Shown here one piece after another: positions 44,885 through 55,207 of a DNA stretch of 64,000 nt. Numbering within the stretch: position 1 is the stretch's first letter; every line of letters begins with the position of its first letter. The position numbers and the translations under genes were made by a program. Under the pieces are notes generated by a model. That model made no database searches, had not been told where the DNA came from, and worked only from the letters and a program-made list of their open reading frames with translations. The stretch comes from Xanthostigma xanthostigma (taxonomy: Eukaryota; Arthropoda; Insecta; Raphidioptera; Raphidiidae): positions 7,378,001 to 7,442,000 of the forward strand of contig OY754475.1 of the NCBI GenBank assembly GCA_963575645.1. The letters run 5' to 3'.

Positions 44885-45070
44885 ATGAATGACCAGCGTT
44901 CCGTCCCGGTTTCACCCGGGTGCAAAAGGACAAATGGGGGGAGGGACACGAGTAGGCACGTTCATCTTTGTTTACCGAGATGAATGTTGTGTTCAAATTT
45001 CATGATGATCGGAGTTACTGTTCAAGTTTTTGTCGGACGGACAAATTTTGAGTTTTATATTATATATTTT
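44885..45070 (+). mobile_element. RTE-type 3' region, second kind
   Basis: CCGGTTTCACCCGGGTGC is followed by GACACGAGTAGGCACG, CATCTTTGTTTACCGAGATG, then TCATGATGATCGGAG and TTTTTGTCGGACGG. The same order occurs at 57490-57640, so both are the same RTE family. Confidence 0.7.
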
Positions 45071-45159
45071 TTACATCTTGGATTACATTATTATTTTACA
45101 AGCTTTTATTTAACTTGCAATGTTTGTATGTTTGTTTAGGTCAAATCTTGCAAGCTGAA

Positions 45160-45410
45160 TTAGAACCGCTTTCCGTTATCCGATTGAGTGGAAATTTTGC
45201 ATACGTATGTAGTTCCGGAAACAATACAATATTATAATGACTAACTGACCGGTCCGGCTTTCGTTCGGATACAAATCGCATTTCAACTACCTTCTGTTAT
45301 CCGATTGAGTTGAAATTTTGCATACGTATGTAGTTCCGATAACAATACAATATTATAATAACTAACTGACCGGTCCGGTTTTCAACCGGATGCAAATTGC
45401 ACTTTTAGTA
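45160..45410 (+). repeat. 121-bp tandem duplication within an RTE-like tail
   Basis: TTATCCGATTGAGT and TTTTGCATACGTATGTAG recur 121 bases apart, each unit continuing into CTAACTGACCGGTCCGG. The two units differ at a few positions. Confidence 0.75.
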
Positions 45411-45940
45411 TAGAGCACACTAAAATTGATACTAAAAAAATCATTTTTGAAAACAACCTTAAATTTAAATGCTCTAAAAAGCAGAAAATAAACTTTAAAT
45501 TAAATCAAACCCAACCATTAATTTTAAGAAATTGCAATACTCAGTAATTATTGTTAAAAAAAAATTATCAAAACATAAAATCGACGTAGGTGTACTATAA
45601 AAAATGCCACAATTTCTAAGTGTTGGCGTCATAATACTGCTAACAAAGGCTGCCCGCATCATTTTTTTGGAAAAACAATTATTATTAAGTGCAGTACAAG
45701 TCTCGTAAACGTGCTCAAATAACCTGGTGTTTACTTTTTGTATGACGACGCAGATTGTTTCATTTCGCTTTAACACGTGTTGCGTCTCTGTTTTGTGAAA
45801 ACAAGTGAACATCTGCCGCCTAGACATTTAATCTTTCTTACTCATAATATAACCGTTATATAAATGAGATCTATTACATTAAATCAGGTGCGCGGTAAGT
45901 TAATTCATTGACCTTGACGAGCACACACATCTGTATTGAT
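45411..45940. other. Unassigned stretch with an uncharacterised frame
   Basis: A minus-strand frame of 110 codons (45495-45827) has a good ATG but no domain I know, no repeat match and no support from splice sites. I leave it uncalled. Confidence 0.35.
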
Positions 45941-46080
45941 AATATAAAGAGGTGAAAGTTAGTGTAGAATCTCAAAAACTACTGAACCGATTTAAAAAAT
46001 TATTTTACTGTTTGAAAGCCTATTTACTTCCCGAGTAACATAGGATATATTTCACAGAATATAATAGAAGTTATTATATC
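45941..46080 (+). mobile_element. RTE-like 3' tail
   Basis: TCTCAAAAACTACTGAACCG, GTTTGAAAGCCTATTTACTT and CCCGAGTAACATAGGATA are typical strings of an insect RTE 3' UTR. No coding remnant. Confidence 0.45.
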
Positions 46081-46116
46081 GTTCTGTTAATGATATAAGT
46101 TGTTGAATCGTCACCT

Positions 46117-46680
46117 ATATGGGCTATGTGCAAGGAGGCGGAGTTACAAATTTATCGATGCGAGCGTTTGTGGTGAGCTCTAGGGGAAACTTCAAAACTC
46201 AAATTTTCCGTATGTCGGTGAGCAATGTTTATTAAAAGTGAAAATAGTTATAATTTTATAAAGTTTATTAATTACAAAGAAAACATGGGCAAAAATAGGC
46301 GATCTGGAAATGCTTGTTGTGTTCCGGGCTGTTGCGCTGATGGCAATTTAAGTAAAATAAAGATCATTGGCTCCATAATTTGACGTTACATCAGTGTAAC
46401 CAAATTAATTATTAATATATTGTACGCTATAATTGATAAATAAATAATTCTCACGTACCTTTTATGTTATGCTCTTTATTTAATGGTTTACAATCTGAAT
46501 TTTATTGTATATAAAATTAACAGCAGTTTTCCTTATTACATTTTTTTTGTCACATCATGGCCAACTAAAGTTTTTATCACTATATAGAGAAGAGTGTCGC
46601 GTTTTCCATAAAATGTGAGTTAAATAATTCTCTATTACCCACTAGCGGCGCTAGTAGGCTTCGTGCACACAACGTATAGT
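46117..46680 (+). repeat. Repeat family Q, copy 2
   Basis: The longer copy, with an extra ~120 bases (about 46420-46520) relative to 40528. It contains a short frame at 46285 and ends with ACTAGCGGCGCTAGTAGGC then TTCGTGCACACAAC. The terminal regions are not clearly inverted repeats. Confidence 0.7.
46285..46383 (+). CDS. 32-codon frame resembling a THAP-finger start
   Basis: The frame MGKNRRSGNACCVPGCCADG then continues NLSKIKIIGSII and ends at TGA 46381-46383. A short N-terminus ending in C-C-V-P-G-C is the typical beginning of THAP zinc fingers, which P-element-type transposases and some host proteins carry. The rest of a THAP domain (C-x2-H, AVPTY) is absent. An AAGTAAAA string after L could be a splice donor, so this may be a first exon remnant. 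The other copy lacks the ATG. Confidence 0.3.
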   Translation: MGKNRRSGNACCVPGCCADGNLSKIKIIGSII

Positions 46681-46689
46681 TAATTACAA

Positions 46690-46891
46690 TAAAATATTTT
46701 TAACAAAAAAATTGAACCGACTTCACACTAAAAAGTAAAAAATAATTGCGTATTGAAATGTTTTGGAGTCGGTGTAGTTCTCGGAATAGATTTCATTTTG
46801 GCTGACACCGACTCCAAAACATTTCAATACGCAATTATTTTTTACTTTTTAGTGTGAAGTCGGTTCAATTTTTTTGTTAAAAATATTTTAT
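46690..46891. repeat. Palindrome, ~86-base arms
   Basis: ATTGAACCGACTTCACACTA and TAGTGTGAAGTCGGTTCAAT are exact inverses, and the inner TTTTGGAGTCGGTGT is mirrored by ACACCGACTCCAAAA. The loop is about 29 bases. The GAAGTCGGTT string recurs alone at 47457, pointing to a common interspersed source. Confidence 0.85.
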
Positions 46892-46899
46892 TTTTCTCT

Positions 46900-47470
46900 T
46901 TTTAGTGTTAATCTAACACTAAAAATCGGTGAACATACATATAAAAAACATTATGCATGCCTTTGAAATTTGAGATTTCTCCGGATTCCACCATCAGATC
47001 CTGACTTGGTTCCGATGGGACTACTTCTAAGGTGCACTCTTTCGAATAAAAAAAATAATTTGAAAATCGGTCCATAATTGACGAAGAAATCGGTGAACAT
47101 ACATAAAAAAAGACGGGTTGCACTCCGGGAGTGTCGGCAGAAGTGAAAACTTGAATAAAACGTCTTACGAATTTTCGATCAAAATGGTTTGTATCATAGA
47201 TTGCATTTTTATGTACGATATTTCAACGCTAGATGTTGTATAAATAAAAGTTTTCGTCTTACGCATTTTCGATTACGCATTTTTGATCACGCATTTTCGA
47301 TCACGCATTTTCGATCCGGGTCACGTGTCCTGACGCGAGTTTAACATTTTTTACCCATTACAAAAAAAGTGTACAACGCCGCTAAAGAAGTTTTCACTTC
47401 AATAAATAAATAAAAAAAAATATATACAGACGAACATAGAACCTCCTCCTTTTTGTTGAAGTCGGTTAAA
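46900..47470. mobile_element. Retroposon fragment with 14-bp tandem
   Basis: 47264-47323 contains four copies of ACGCATTTTCGATC-type units. 47440-47467 reads CCTCCTCCTTTTTGTTGAAG and TCGGTT, the inverse of ACCGACTTC... followed by AAGGAGGAGG that I associate with insect retroposon tails. Confidence 0.45.
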
Positions 47471-47797
47471 CAGTTGATTCGTTGACGAACGATTAATAGT
47501 TAATTTAACATATGGTTAGTTGAATCAACGCCCGCCACTAAGACTTGGAGTTGTTTAGAAGTGTAATTCAGTAGAATGTGTCCCCCAGCGTTTCTTCCTC
47601 TAACCATATTCGTATTTATGTTATTACTTATACACGACGTAGTGAATTATTAATATTGTTGGCATAACAGCTTGCCAACAAAATGTACAATAGCCCCCCA
47701 CATTGTACTTGCATGGCGTATATATACAGATCGTCCACTGCAAAATGTCACTTGGCATTATAATAATGATTTCACCAACAGCTACAACTGTTGCTGT
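47471..47797. other. Unassigned stretch
   Basis: No gene or shared repeat recognised. Confidence 0.4.
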
Positions 47798-48124
47798 TAT
47801 AATACGCGCCACGGATCTGAAAGGTTCAGAAGTTAGCCACAAACAGCGTCGCAAAGGCACATTTTAGAGCCGTTGATACTCCCACCACCTCCCAGCTACT
47901 TGCACGGAACGTGCGCTCGTCGGTGATTGGCCGTGATCGCTCGTTGCCTTTGCCACTTGTCGCTTTCCTGCTTTAAAGTACAGTCGAGTACGCTATTGTC
48001 AAGTTGTTATTGTTATTTTAGTTTTGCTGAGTTGCGAGTTTGTAGTTTTTCAACAGACTGTACAAGTGCAAGCCCGCATTCGCATCTAATTTCCTAGCCT
48101 TTTAGATTCGTGGCGCGTATTATA
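47798..48124 (-). mobile_element. TIR element family B, copy 3, reverse
   Basis: TATAATACGCGCCACGGATC at the left and GATTCGTGGCGCGTATTATA at the right. The interior is inverted relative to copy 1 (GTGATTGGCCGTGATCGC). Confidence 0.85.
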
Positions 48125-48331
48125 CTTGAATTTAACCGGTTATTAAATAACCCTATACATTATTTAAATGTGTAGGTTTGCGTTAGTTCAGAGCTTCTCT
48201 GTTTTCGAGCTTGTAGGCGGCGGTTTATTGATGTTTCTACCTGCAGTAGACATGATCAAGAACGTTGGCAAGTCGGGACTGTTTCCACTTTTAGTCCGAC
48301 ATTGAAATACGAAACGGGTCAGATAAATATT

Positions 48332-48790
48332 ACGACCGCTGCACACGAGGCTGCTTTTCCCGCTGGAATCACTGCTGGGCCTTGTACTGACTGGCGCGCT
48401 GTTTGCGATGATGGAAATGACGTCACTGCGGACTCGAGTGACTGGTCACAATTTCGAAATTAGAACTGAGACTATTTTCGTGCTTGTTTTGAGCAAGAAC
48501 CAATCAGAAAACAGTATCTTGTCACGTGGGTGACATATGAACAAACGCCCACAAACATGGCGCCATAGCTCTGTTCAGAGACAATAAACGTTCGCTCCAT
48601 GTTAACATTCGAACTATCACTGCGCGCGCACTAAACCCATCCTCAAAACAAGCTTGATAAGACGTCTCGTGTGAAGCGAATACATAAAAGGCATCGCGAA
48701 ATCCAGCGCAACAGCAGGCATGAAACCTATAGCAGCCAAATCTTGCGAAAAATCTATAACGACACAACCAGCCTCGTGTGTAGCGGCGTT
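48332..48790 (+). mobile_element. MITE family A, near-complete copy
   Basis: CCGCTGCACACGAGGCTG at the left, CAGCCTCGTGTGTAGCGGC at the right. It retains AATGACGTCACTGCGG, AACCAATCAG, TCACGTGGGTGAC and GCGCGCGCACTAAACCC. The termini are slightly eroded. Confidence 0.75.
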
Positions 48791-49080
48791 TACACTTTTG
48801 TATAACACATACAATAGTGTCAAAAGTGTCATACTGGAGCGTAGTACCAAACACGCCTGCAATTTTATTTTTGAGCGAACTGTTGCTATGTGGCTTTATT
48901 GCATGTTTTGTTCGTTAGTTCGTAGTACATAATTATATTATTAAATTCCTTAATTTTAGTATTATGACATACAAATTTAGTGTGACACGTCATACGTTCT
49001 GTATATAATATTAATACCAGTTTTATATTGTACAGGCGGATTCACAATCGACCAATATCTAACACTTATAAGTAGTACTT

Positions 49081-49225
49081 AAATCTTTGATTAACGTCTG
49101 ATTAGAATTCTTCAATAAATAAAATTATCGACCAATTTTTCAGACAAATATATTAACAAAACATAATAATTAATACATTAACGTTTCGGTCCGGATTTGG
49201 AGCTTCTTCAGAACTGCTCTAAAAA
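49081..49225 (-). mobile_element. Repeat E, copy 5, truncated
   Basis: Begins AAATCTTTGATTAACGTCTG and includes the inverted block, then the hammerhead-like core, then stops shortly before the SINE at 49245. The other half is missing. Confidence 0.6.
49175..49211 (-). ncRNA. Hammerhead-like core in repeat E copy 5
   Basis: Minus strand: CTGAAGA, a spacer with weakened stem II (GCTCC against GGACC), GAAA, then ACGTTAATGT. Boxes are intact but stem II is damaged. Confidence 0.35.
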
Positions 49226-49244
49226 ATAGGTATAAAAATCGATA

Positions 49245-49426
49245 TTTATCTGGAATTATTGAGGGAAACCATGGAAAACCTCAACAAGATGGCCGGTACT
49301 GGAATTACCGTTTCTCGGCGAGATACAGTAGAAAAAAGTCCTAGTCACATCTGCCCCCGCTGGGATTCGAACCCGGTACCTCCCGAATGCGAGTCTAGTG
49401 TTCTCACCGCTACGCCACCGCGCTCG
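49245..49426 (-). mobile_element. SINE family C, reverse copy, 3'-truncated
   Basis: The tRNA-like head is present in reverse (GGGATTCGAACCCGGTACC and CTCACCGCTACGCCACC), followed by the body up to TATTTATCTGGAATTATTG. The ATT tail is missing, which is unusual for a retroposon and suggests a later deletion or a recombination with repeat E beside it. Confidence 0.75.
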
Positions 49427-49860
49427 ATAACTTTGTAGAAAATGAATCTCATTATTTTTTTATGAAGTTTTATTCAGGGCTTGTAGAGCAAAGCTAAGTG
49501 CGGAATACAAACAGAACTTCACGTATATTTTTTTTTTTAGTTTTTTTTCACAAACACATGTTTTCTGTTCTGAAGATAAATTTTTTACTTTTTTTTGTTC
49601 AATGTTACACAAAGAATATTAAACGCTATTACAAAACAAAGTTAAAATTAACTGCAGACGATGGGGGATTATGAAGTTATATAATATGACATTGTTATGT
49701 GAAAACGTAAAGTTAAAAATAAAATAAAAAAAATTCATCCGTCTGTGGGTATAGCCGTGTATATGAAACTTAGTGGGTAGTGTTTATCTGGGGTTTGCAA
49801 GGCAAAATGACTCAAGCCTTTTTAAGCCTCGCAGTCCAACTGCTAGAGTTGTCTTTACTC
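49427..49860. other. Unassigned AT-rich stretch
   Basis: No gene or shared repeat recognised. Confidence 0.4.
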
Positions 49861-50072
49861 AAGGCCGCTACACACGACTCTAGTTTTTGCCGCTAGATCC
49901 CTAACTAGATTTGGCTGCTAGGTTTCAAGCGTGCTATGTTTCGTGATGGCTTTTATGTGTTCGCTCCACACTATGCGTGTATTGAAGCTGGCTTTGTAGA
50001 CGGGGTCGGTGCGCACGCAGTGCCAGTTTGAATTTTAACAGACACTATGACGCCATGTTTGTTTGCGGGCAA
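49861..50072 (-). mobile_element. MITE family A, subfamily 2, truncated
   Basis: AAGGCCGCTACACACGACTC at the left, then GTTTCGTGATGGCTTTTATG as in 34534. It stops at TTTGCGGGCAAATTT, where the SINE fragment begins. Confidence 0.65.
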
Positions 50073-50274
50073 ATTTCCGAAAATTCCTTCATTCGTCGAT
50101 TACTATTAAGTGGAAGTTTAAAAATGTAGAAAATAACGGGTTGTATAACTTGTAAGGTGTCGACCCACCTATGTAAATAAAAAAAAAAAATAACGGGAAG
50201 TGTGATAGATGGAAAATAGTAATGGTGCAAATGACGTCTGTTATGACATGAAGTCGAGAAACGGACGTTAAACC
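50073..50274 (+). mobile_element. SINE family C, 3' fragment with internal duplication
   Basis: The body from ATTCCTTCATTCG to TCGAGAAACGGACGTTAAAC is present. The block AAAATAACGGG appears twice (about 50130 and 50190), with a 60-base insert that reads TTGTATAACTTGTAAGGTGT. Abuts the truncated MITE exactly at 50073. Confidence 0.7.
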
Positions 50275-51699
50275 ATATATCTATTATATCTATTAATTAA
50301 CTATATGAATCATGCGTCTATATCTACTCAATGTGCGGTGGGTGAACGCAACAAACCTTATCGAAAATATGTCTGCATCTCTTTCGTCGATGTAATTCCC
50401 TGATTTCTCCGATGATAGGATTGGTTGATGTACTTGCATTCAATCTGAGTAAAGTATCTCTGTTTCAAAAACTTTATTTTTTTCTATGACGTTAACATGG
50501 GCGTACCCCGCTTTTGGCCCAGGAGGAGGCAAATTAGAAATTTCTTAAGCCGGGTCCCCCGTGCTTGTTTTGCCCTCCTGGATACGCCAGTGCTTACGGC
50601 GTAAAAAAGACAGAAGTATATGTTTGCACCCTAATATTTCGATTGCGATTTTATTCCTATGTTCGGATAGAATAAAAGTATATAATTTTTTCTTTAACTA
50701 ACTTTTCTACCTGATTGTTAGCTTGGCGAATTGAAAATAAATTTTATTCTAACGAATAAATTTGTTTCAAGATTATTATTATTATTATATTAGGGCCATG
50801 CTAGATTGGTGTATACCCTGCAGGTCTTTTAACTATACGATTCGATTTGTTTGACGTAGGCCATTTTGTCTTGTGGCGGCCATGCAGCTATAGTTCGATG
50901 TAGTGCCTACCTGCCTGGATGAATACCACCTTTGAATCATTAAATTTTCACGTTGCTGTCGGTTTTAATCCCAGCATTGCGCGTCGCTCAGCTTTCAAAT
51001 TTAATACTGTCGGCTTATTCTTTATAATACGAAAAGAGGCGGGTCATAAACAGGGATGTCAACCTGGACCAAAACTGGGAACGCGGGATGAAAAGTTAGC
51101 TTCTGAAAAACTTCGGAGACTAATTCCTTAGATAAATTCAAGATCTGCAAACTTACAGTTCCTGAAATACAGGGTGTAGAATTTTCAAACTATATGTCAG
51201 CTTAATGTGTTATGTATAATGAAAGTTTTTACTTTTGTAGTTCCGTAACTAATTAAAATAACACTAAAAGAAACTTTTCAAGTCAATTAGAAAAATCGCA
51301 GGATTGTGGACAAAAAGTTAGATTTATTTATGTAGGACGTTTCGTCTATAGATTTAGACTTTCTCTCATGTTATAACTATTGCATAACCATTCGTACACG
51401 GGATTCACTAGTTAAAATTATAGTCGAAAATTTTACAGAAAAAATGTCGTGTACGCAGAACAAGTAGGTGTATAGCGCTGGGATTTTCTCAGTTCTTCTT
51501 TTCACGTGTTTTCTTTTTATTATATCTTGGATATGTATTCACTAGACTAGAATTTTTTTTCGGGTATAATGCCACCCGATTACTGAAATAATACATATAT
51601 ACTGCGCTGGAGTTCCAGAGGAGTTATTTTTAGTCCTCTCGAGCAGTGGCGTGCTTTCGGTTTACAGACGAGGTAAAATAACACGTGTAACAATTTTTA
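50275..51699. other. Unassigned stretch
   Basis: The 70-codon frame at 50919-51131 contains a low-complexity CQPGPKLGTRDEKL segment without family match. No shared repeat seen in the rest. Confidence 0.4.
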
Positions 51700-52200
51700 T
51701 TATTTTATTCAACATATTTGTTAACGTAAGTCGTAAGTTTGTAACATGAATATTATTTAATTCAACATATTTATTAACGTAAGTTTGTAACATGAATATT
51801 ATTTAATTCAACATATTTATTAACGTAAGTTTGTAACATGAATATTATTTAATTCAACATATTTATTAACGTAAGTTTGTAACATGAATATTATTTAATT
51901 CAACATATTTATTAACGTAAGTTTGTAACATAAATATTATTTAATTCAACATATTTATTAACGTAAGTTTGTAACATGAATATTATTTAATTCAACATAC
52001 TTATTAACGTAAGTTTGTAACATGAATATTATTTAATTCAACATATTTATTAACGTAAGTTTGTAACATAAATATTATTTAATTCAACATATTTATTAAC
52101 GTAAGTTTGTAACATAAATATTATTCAATTCAACATATTTATTAACGTAAGTTTGTTACATGAATATTATTTAATTCAATACATTCATTAATTTAAGCTT
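51700..52200 (+). repeat. 46-bp minisatellite, about 10.5 units
   Basis: The unit is TTAACGTAAGTTTGTAACAT, then GAATATTATTTAATTCAACA, then TATTTA. Most units are identical or differ at one or two bases (ATGAAT or ATAAAT); the first and last are degenerate. The period is 46 (for example TAAC at 51821 and 51867). The unit is AT-rich and has no coding frame that survives repetition. Confidence 0.92.
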
Positions 52201-53030
52201 TTTAACATGAACATTACTTCCTAGTTCATACGCTCCGCTGCCATATTGCCTCTGTTTCTCCACATGACCACCAGAGTACACCAGTGGCGGTGTGGCTTTT
52301 TAAGACGTGGTGTTATACACGTGTTCAAAAAGTCTTTAAGTTCCGAACGCCTGTAGATTACAATAACGCATGTCTGTATTATATTCATACAATCTCAAAC
52401 TTCATTTTAAATAACGTTTTGTTCAAAATTATTGTCTATAAACGTCACACTTCCCGTGCAACTCCTTACACATAAGTTAATAGTGTGTTATTTAGACCGA
52501 CTTCGAGCTGCATTTACCGTCAGCACATCGGTACAAATAATGTGTTAGTAGCGCTCATTGAATCTATCACCTTTGACTGACTTGAAACGGCCATAATTAT
52601 GTCGTACATGATACAGGACACACGGCTTATGGCAGTGGTGACTAGTGTTACAGTGTATCACTGTACATAGTAGTTTGCTGTTAACGGTGCTTGAGAAAAG
52701 TTAATAATTGAAACATCATAAACATGGATGTGATTCATAATTTAATTACCCCCTCCCCACTCATTCTTAGCCCGCGTTAGCAGGTATTTCCGGTTTAAAA
52801 TGCTCACGCATCGCCACTGCGCCACGGCTCACCGTTGGAGAGTTTTTGTGTGACGAAATAATTCGTTTTCCAAGAAAATTATAGGCGGTACGCCACTGGT
52901 GGTGTTGTATTTCGCCTACCCCCTTTGCAAACATAGACAAACACAAAATATCTCGTCTTCTTATATACAGCTCTCTTGGAAAATGCTAGGTAGGTATTTT
53001 TATTATTTTTGTTATTTTTCTTTTTGTCAG
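52201..53030. other. Unassigned stretch
   Basis: No gene or shared repeat recognised; contains frames of about 62 codons without domains. Confidence 0.35.
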
Positions 53031-53083
53031 GTTAAAAACAAAAAAATATCGCCAAGTAAAGAAGATATTGTTTATGAGACAAA
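53031..53083 (+). CDS. Candidate 53-base internal exon (weak)
   Basis: A strong acceptor, TTATTTTTCTTTTTGTCAG, precedes it. The open frame reads VKNKKISPSKEDIVYETK, a hydrophilic, protein-like sequence. The donor is weak (GTAAAAAAAG). It is not a repeat in the window. It may be a chance pattern in AT-rich DNA. Confidence 0.2.
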
Positions 53084-53306
53084 GTAAAAAAAGAAACAAT
53101 ACTTTTTTCAGAAAACATACCATGTATTATTAGAGTTGGGATATTGTGTAGTGCTTTTTTTTTCGAATGTTGGTACCTACTCGTATTTCGATCATCTTGA
53201 AAAGTGCTTTCGTTCTATTGTTTATTTTCACTTTCGTCCTCTAAATAATACTTTAACTAGTCTTTACCTACTAGCGACTTTAGACAAAAAGCTTTTATTT
53301 TATCTG
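53084..53306. other. Unassigned stretch
   Basis: No gene or shared repeat recognised. Confidence 0.35.
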
Positions 53307-53314
53307 GTCGTTAC

Positions 53315-53863
53315 TAGTGATGTGCCGGATCGTTAAAAATGTATAGGTATTCGCGGATACGGATCTGAATACGGATATTTGGTTTCAAGATCCGCAGGTA
53401 CGGATATGCATACGGATCTTAACTTTCTTAGAGTACGCGGCGGTAAATATTGCACATCGATCTTTGGAAAGAGACTATCTGTTATGGGAAAAAGTTATTG
53501 ACTTCTTTAAGAGTTAACTCTCATAACAGATTGTCTCTTTTCAAAGATCGATGTGTAATATCTCATTATAAAGGTAGTTTTTTTATTAGTACCTTTGAGT
53601 TATGTACTATTGGTATAGTACTCACTACGATAAATGTTTGCAATATAAAGGTGCCAAATACGATTTTAAGAAATAAAAAATAATCTGAATGGAATTTAAC
53701 AGGTTTTCATTATTACCTAATCACCTATATATATAAAATTTCATCTATGAATTAAAAATAAATAAGGTAAAAGATCCGTCATAAAACTAACGGATACGGA
53801 TACGGATCTTTCTTCTCCCTCGGATATCCGCGGATACGGATACGGATATCCGACACATCACTA
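53315..53863. mobile_element. hAT MITE with perfect 8-bp duplication
   Basis: It starts TAGTGATGTGCCGGATC and ends GATATCCGACACATCACTA. GTCGTTAC precedes it (53307-53314) and follows it (53864-53871). The subterminal regions are full of CGGATACGGAT repeats. Inside, ATCGATCTTTGGAAAGAGAC (about 53458) is mirrored by GTCTCTTTTCAAAGATCGAT (about 53535), an inner inverted repeat that could be a second, older element. Its ends resemble those of the hAT MITE at 25275. Confidence 0.9.
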
Positions 53864-53902
53864 GTCGTTACCTACCTGTCAATGACATATACGATGACCT
53901 TG

Positions 53903-54323
53903 ACGGCCGCTGCACACGAGGCTGCAGGATACACTGCTGGGACTTCTCCTCGCCGACAGGCTGGCTAATAGGCTTGAAATGACGTCACTGCGGACTTGCG
54001 TGCTAGCTCTCAATATAGGTTTTTAAATTAGAACAGGGGCTATTTTCCTGGCTAAGTATGAGCAAGAACCAATCAGGAAGCAGTATCTTGTCACGTGACC
54101 CACAAACCAACATGACGTCATTCTGCTCGGAGTCAGACAACAGACGCGTTTTGCTCTGCGTTTATATTTGAACTGCCACTGCGCGCGCATCAGATTTATC
54201 TACAAAACTAGCTTGAAAAGATGTCTCGTGTGAAGCGAGCACATAACAGCAATCAAGAGAACCAGCGCTAGAAAACTAGTAGGCAAATCTAGCAGCGTTT
54301 CTAGCCTCGTGTGCAGCGGCCTT
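53903..54323 (+). mobile_element. MITE family A, full-length copy
   Basis: ACGGCCGCTGCACACGAGG at the left and CCTCGTGTGCAGCGGCCTT at the right. It has two TGACGTCA sites (AATGACGTCACTGCGG and CATGACGTCATTCTG), ACCAATCAGG and TCACGTGACCC. This is the best-preserved copy for the regulatory-type motifs. Confidence 0.85.
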
Positions 54324-54719
54324 TAGCCCTTTCTATTATTTTTCTGAGACTGGAAACGACTTAAAAATTCAATAGCGAAAAAAATCGGGAAACGGCGACC
54401 TCGGTTTTTTGCAGTGGACACTCGATTATTCTTATCGAGCCTTTTCAGTGACCGGATCACGACTTGAACTCTCTCGATCGCTATTATATTATTACCAATT
54501 GATATTTCGAACACAAAACGATGGATATTGGTCTTTTTATCCATCTGCGCCGCGCCGTACACGATCCCAAGTCCCCAGTGGGACGCTCTATCCCCAGCGT
54601 CGCGACGTCGTACCGAATAGATATCTACTTCGGCCAAAAGATAAAAACGCTTACGTCCCATTTTTGACTCTACTTTTACAGATATATTGTAAAAAAATTA
54701 ATTTGTAAAACGTTTTAAT
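54324..54719. other. Unassigned stretch with overlapping frames
   Basis: Frames of 112 codons (minus) and 99 codons (plus) overlap here and have no recognised domains. I do not call them. Confidence 0.35.
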
Positions 54720-55207
54720 AACGACGATATTTGTATAACGTCACTCTGTAGCACGTATCTACAAAGACGAAATGTTTAAAATATAATTTTTGATTAATTA
54801 ATAGGCAAAATATGTATATAAATTTATTAGCATAATTTATGATACATTTAAAAGGATTTATTAACTAACCTACATTATTTTAATGCAGCAAAATTCGATG
54901 AAATGTATTTTTGATACAAAAACAATTGTTTTCATTTTCAACGTCAAATAGTTGTCGAAAAAAAAAGAATTTCGATTAATGCTCCGTCTTTGTCGCACTC
55001 ACTAACTTATATCTCCCTCTCAACTTCCGATACCTATACGAAACGTAACTCTCTCTCTTACTATCTTCACTAACTTATATCTCCCTCTCAAGTCTCAACT
55101 ACCGTTCGCCTCGAACGATCACGCGCCGTTCGCCTAGTCCGATGATGCACTTCCGTAAACGCTTTCGTCAGGCATTTACCAGCTTACTCCCCAAGTCAAG
55201 CGTGCCT
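54720..55207 (+). repeat. Repeat family P, copy 1
   Basis: The inverse of 62132-62572. Blocks: CGTCACTCTGTAGCACGTAT, AACTTATATCTCCCTCTCAA (twice), TCCGATGATGCACTTCCGTA and CCCCAAGTCAAGCGTGCCT. No terminal inverted repeats were found, so the nature of the element is open. Confidence 0.75.

Noticed and set aside
45495-45827. A 110-codon minus-strand frame as a gene
   Set aside because: It has a good ATG but no known family, no splice context and no repeat support. Chance cannot be excluded in this AT-rich setting.
48522-48932. Three overlapping frames of 70-110 codons
   Set aside because: All fall inside the family A copy at 48332 and depend on its sequence, so they are chance frames.
51700-52200. 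A CRISPR array
   Set aside because: Units are contiguous with no unique spacers, and the context is eukaryotic.
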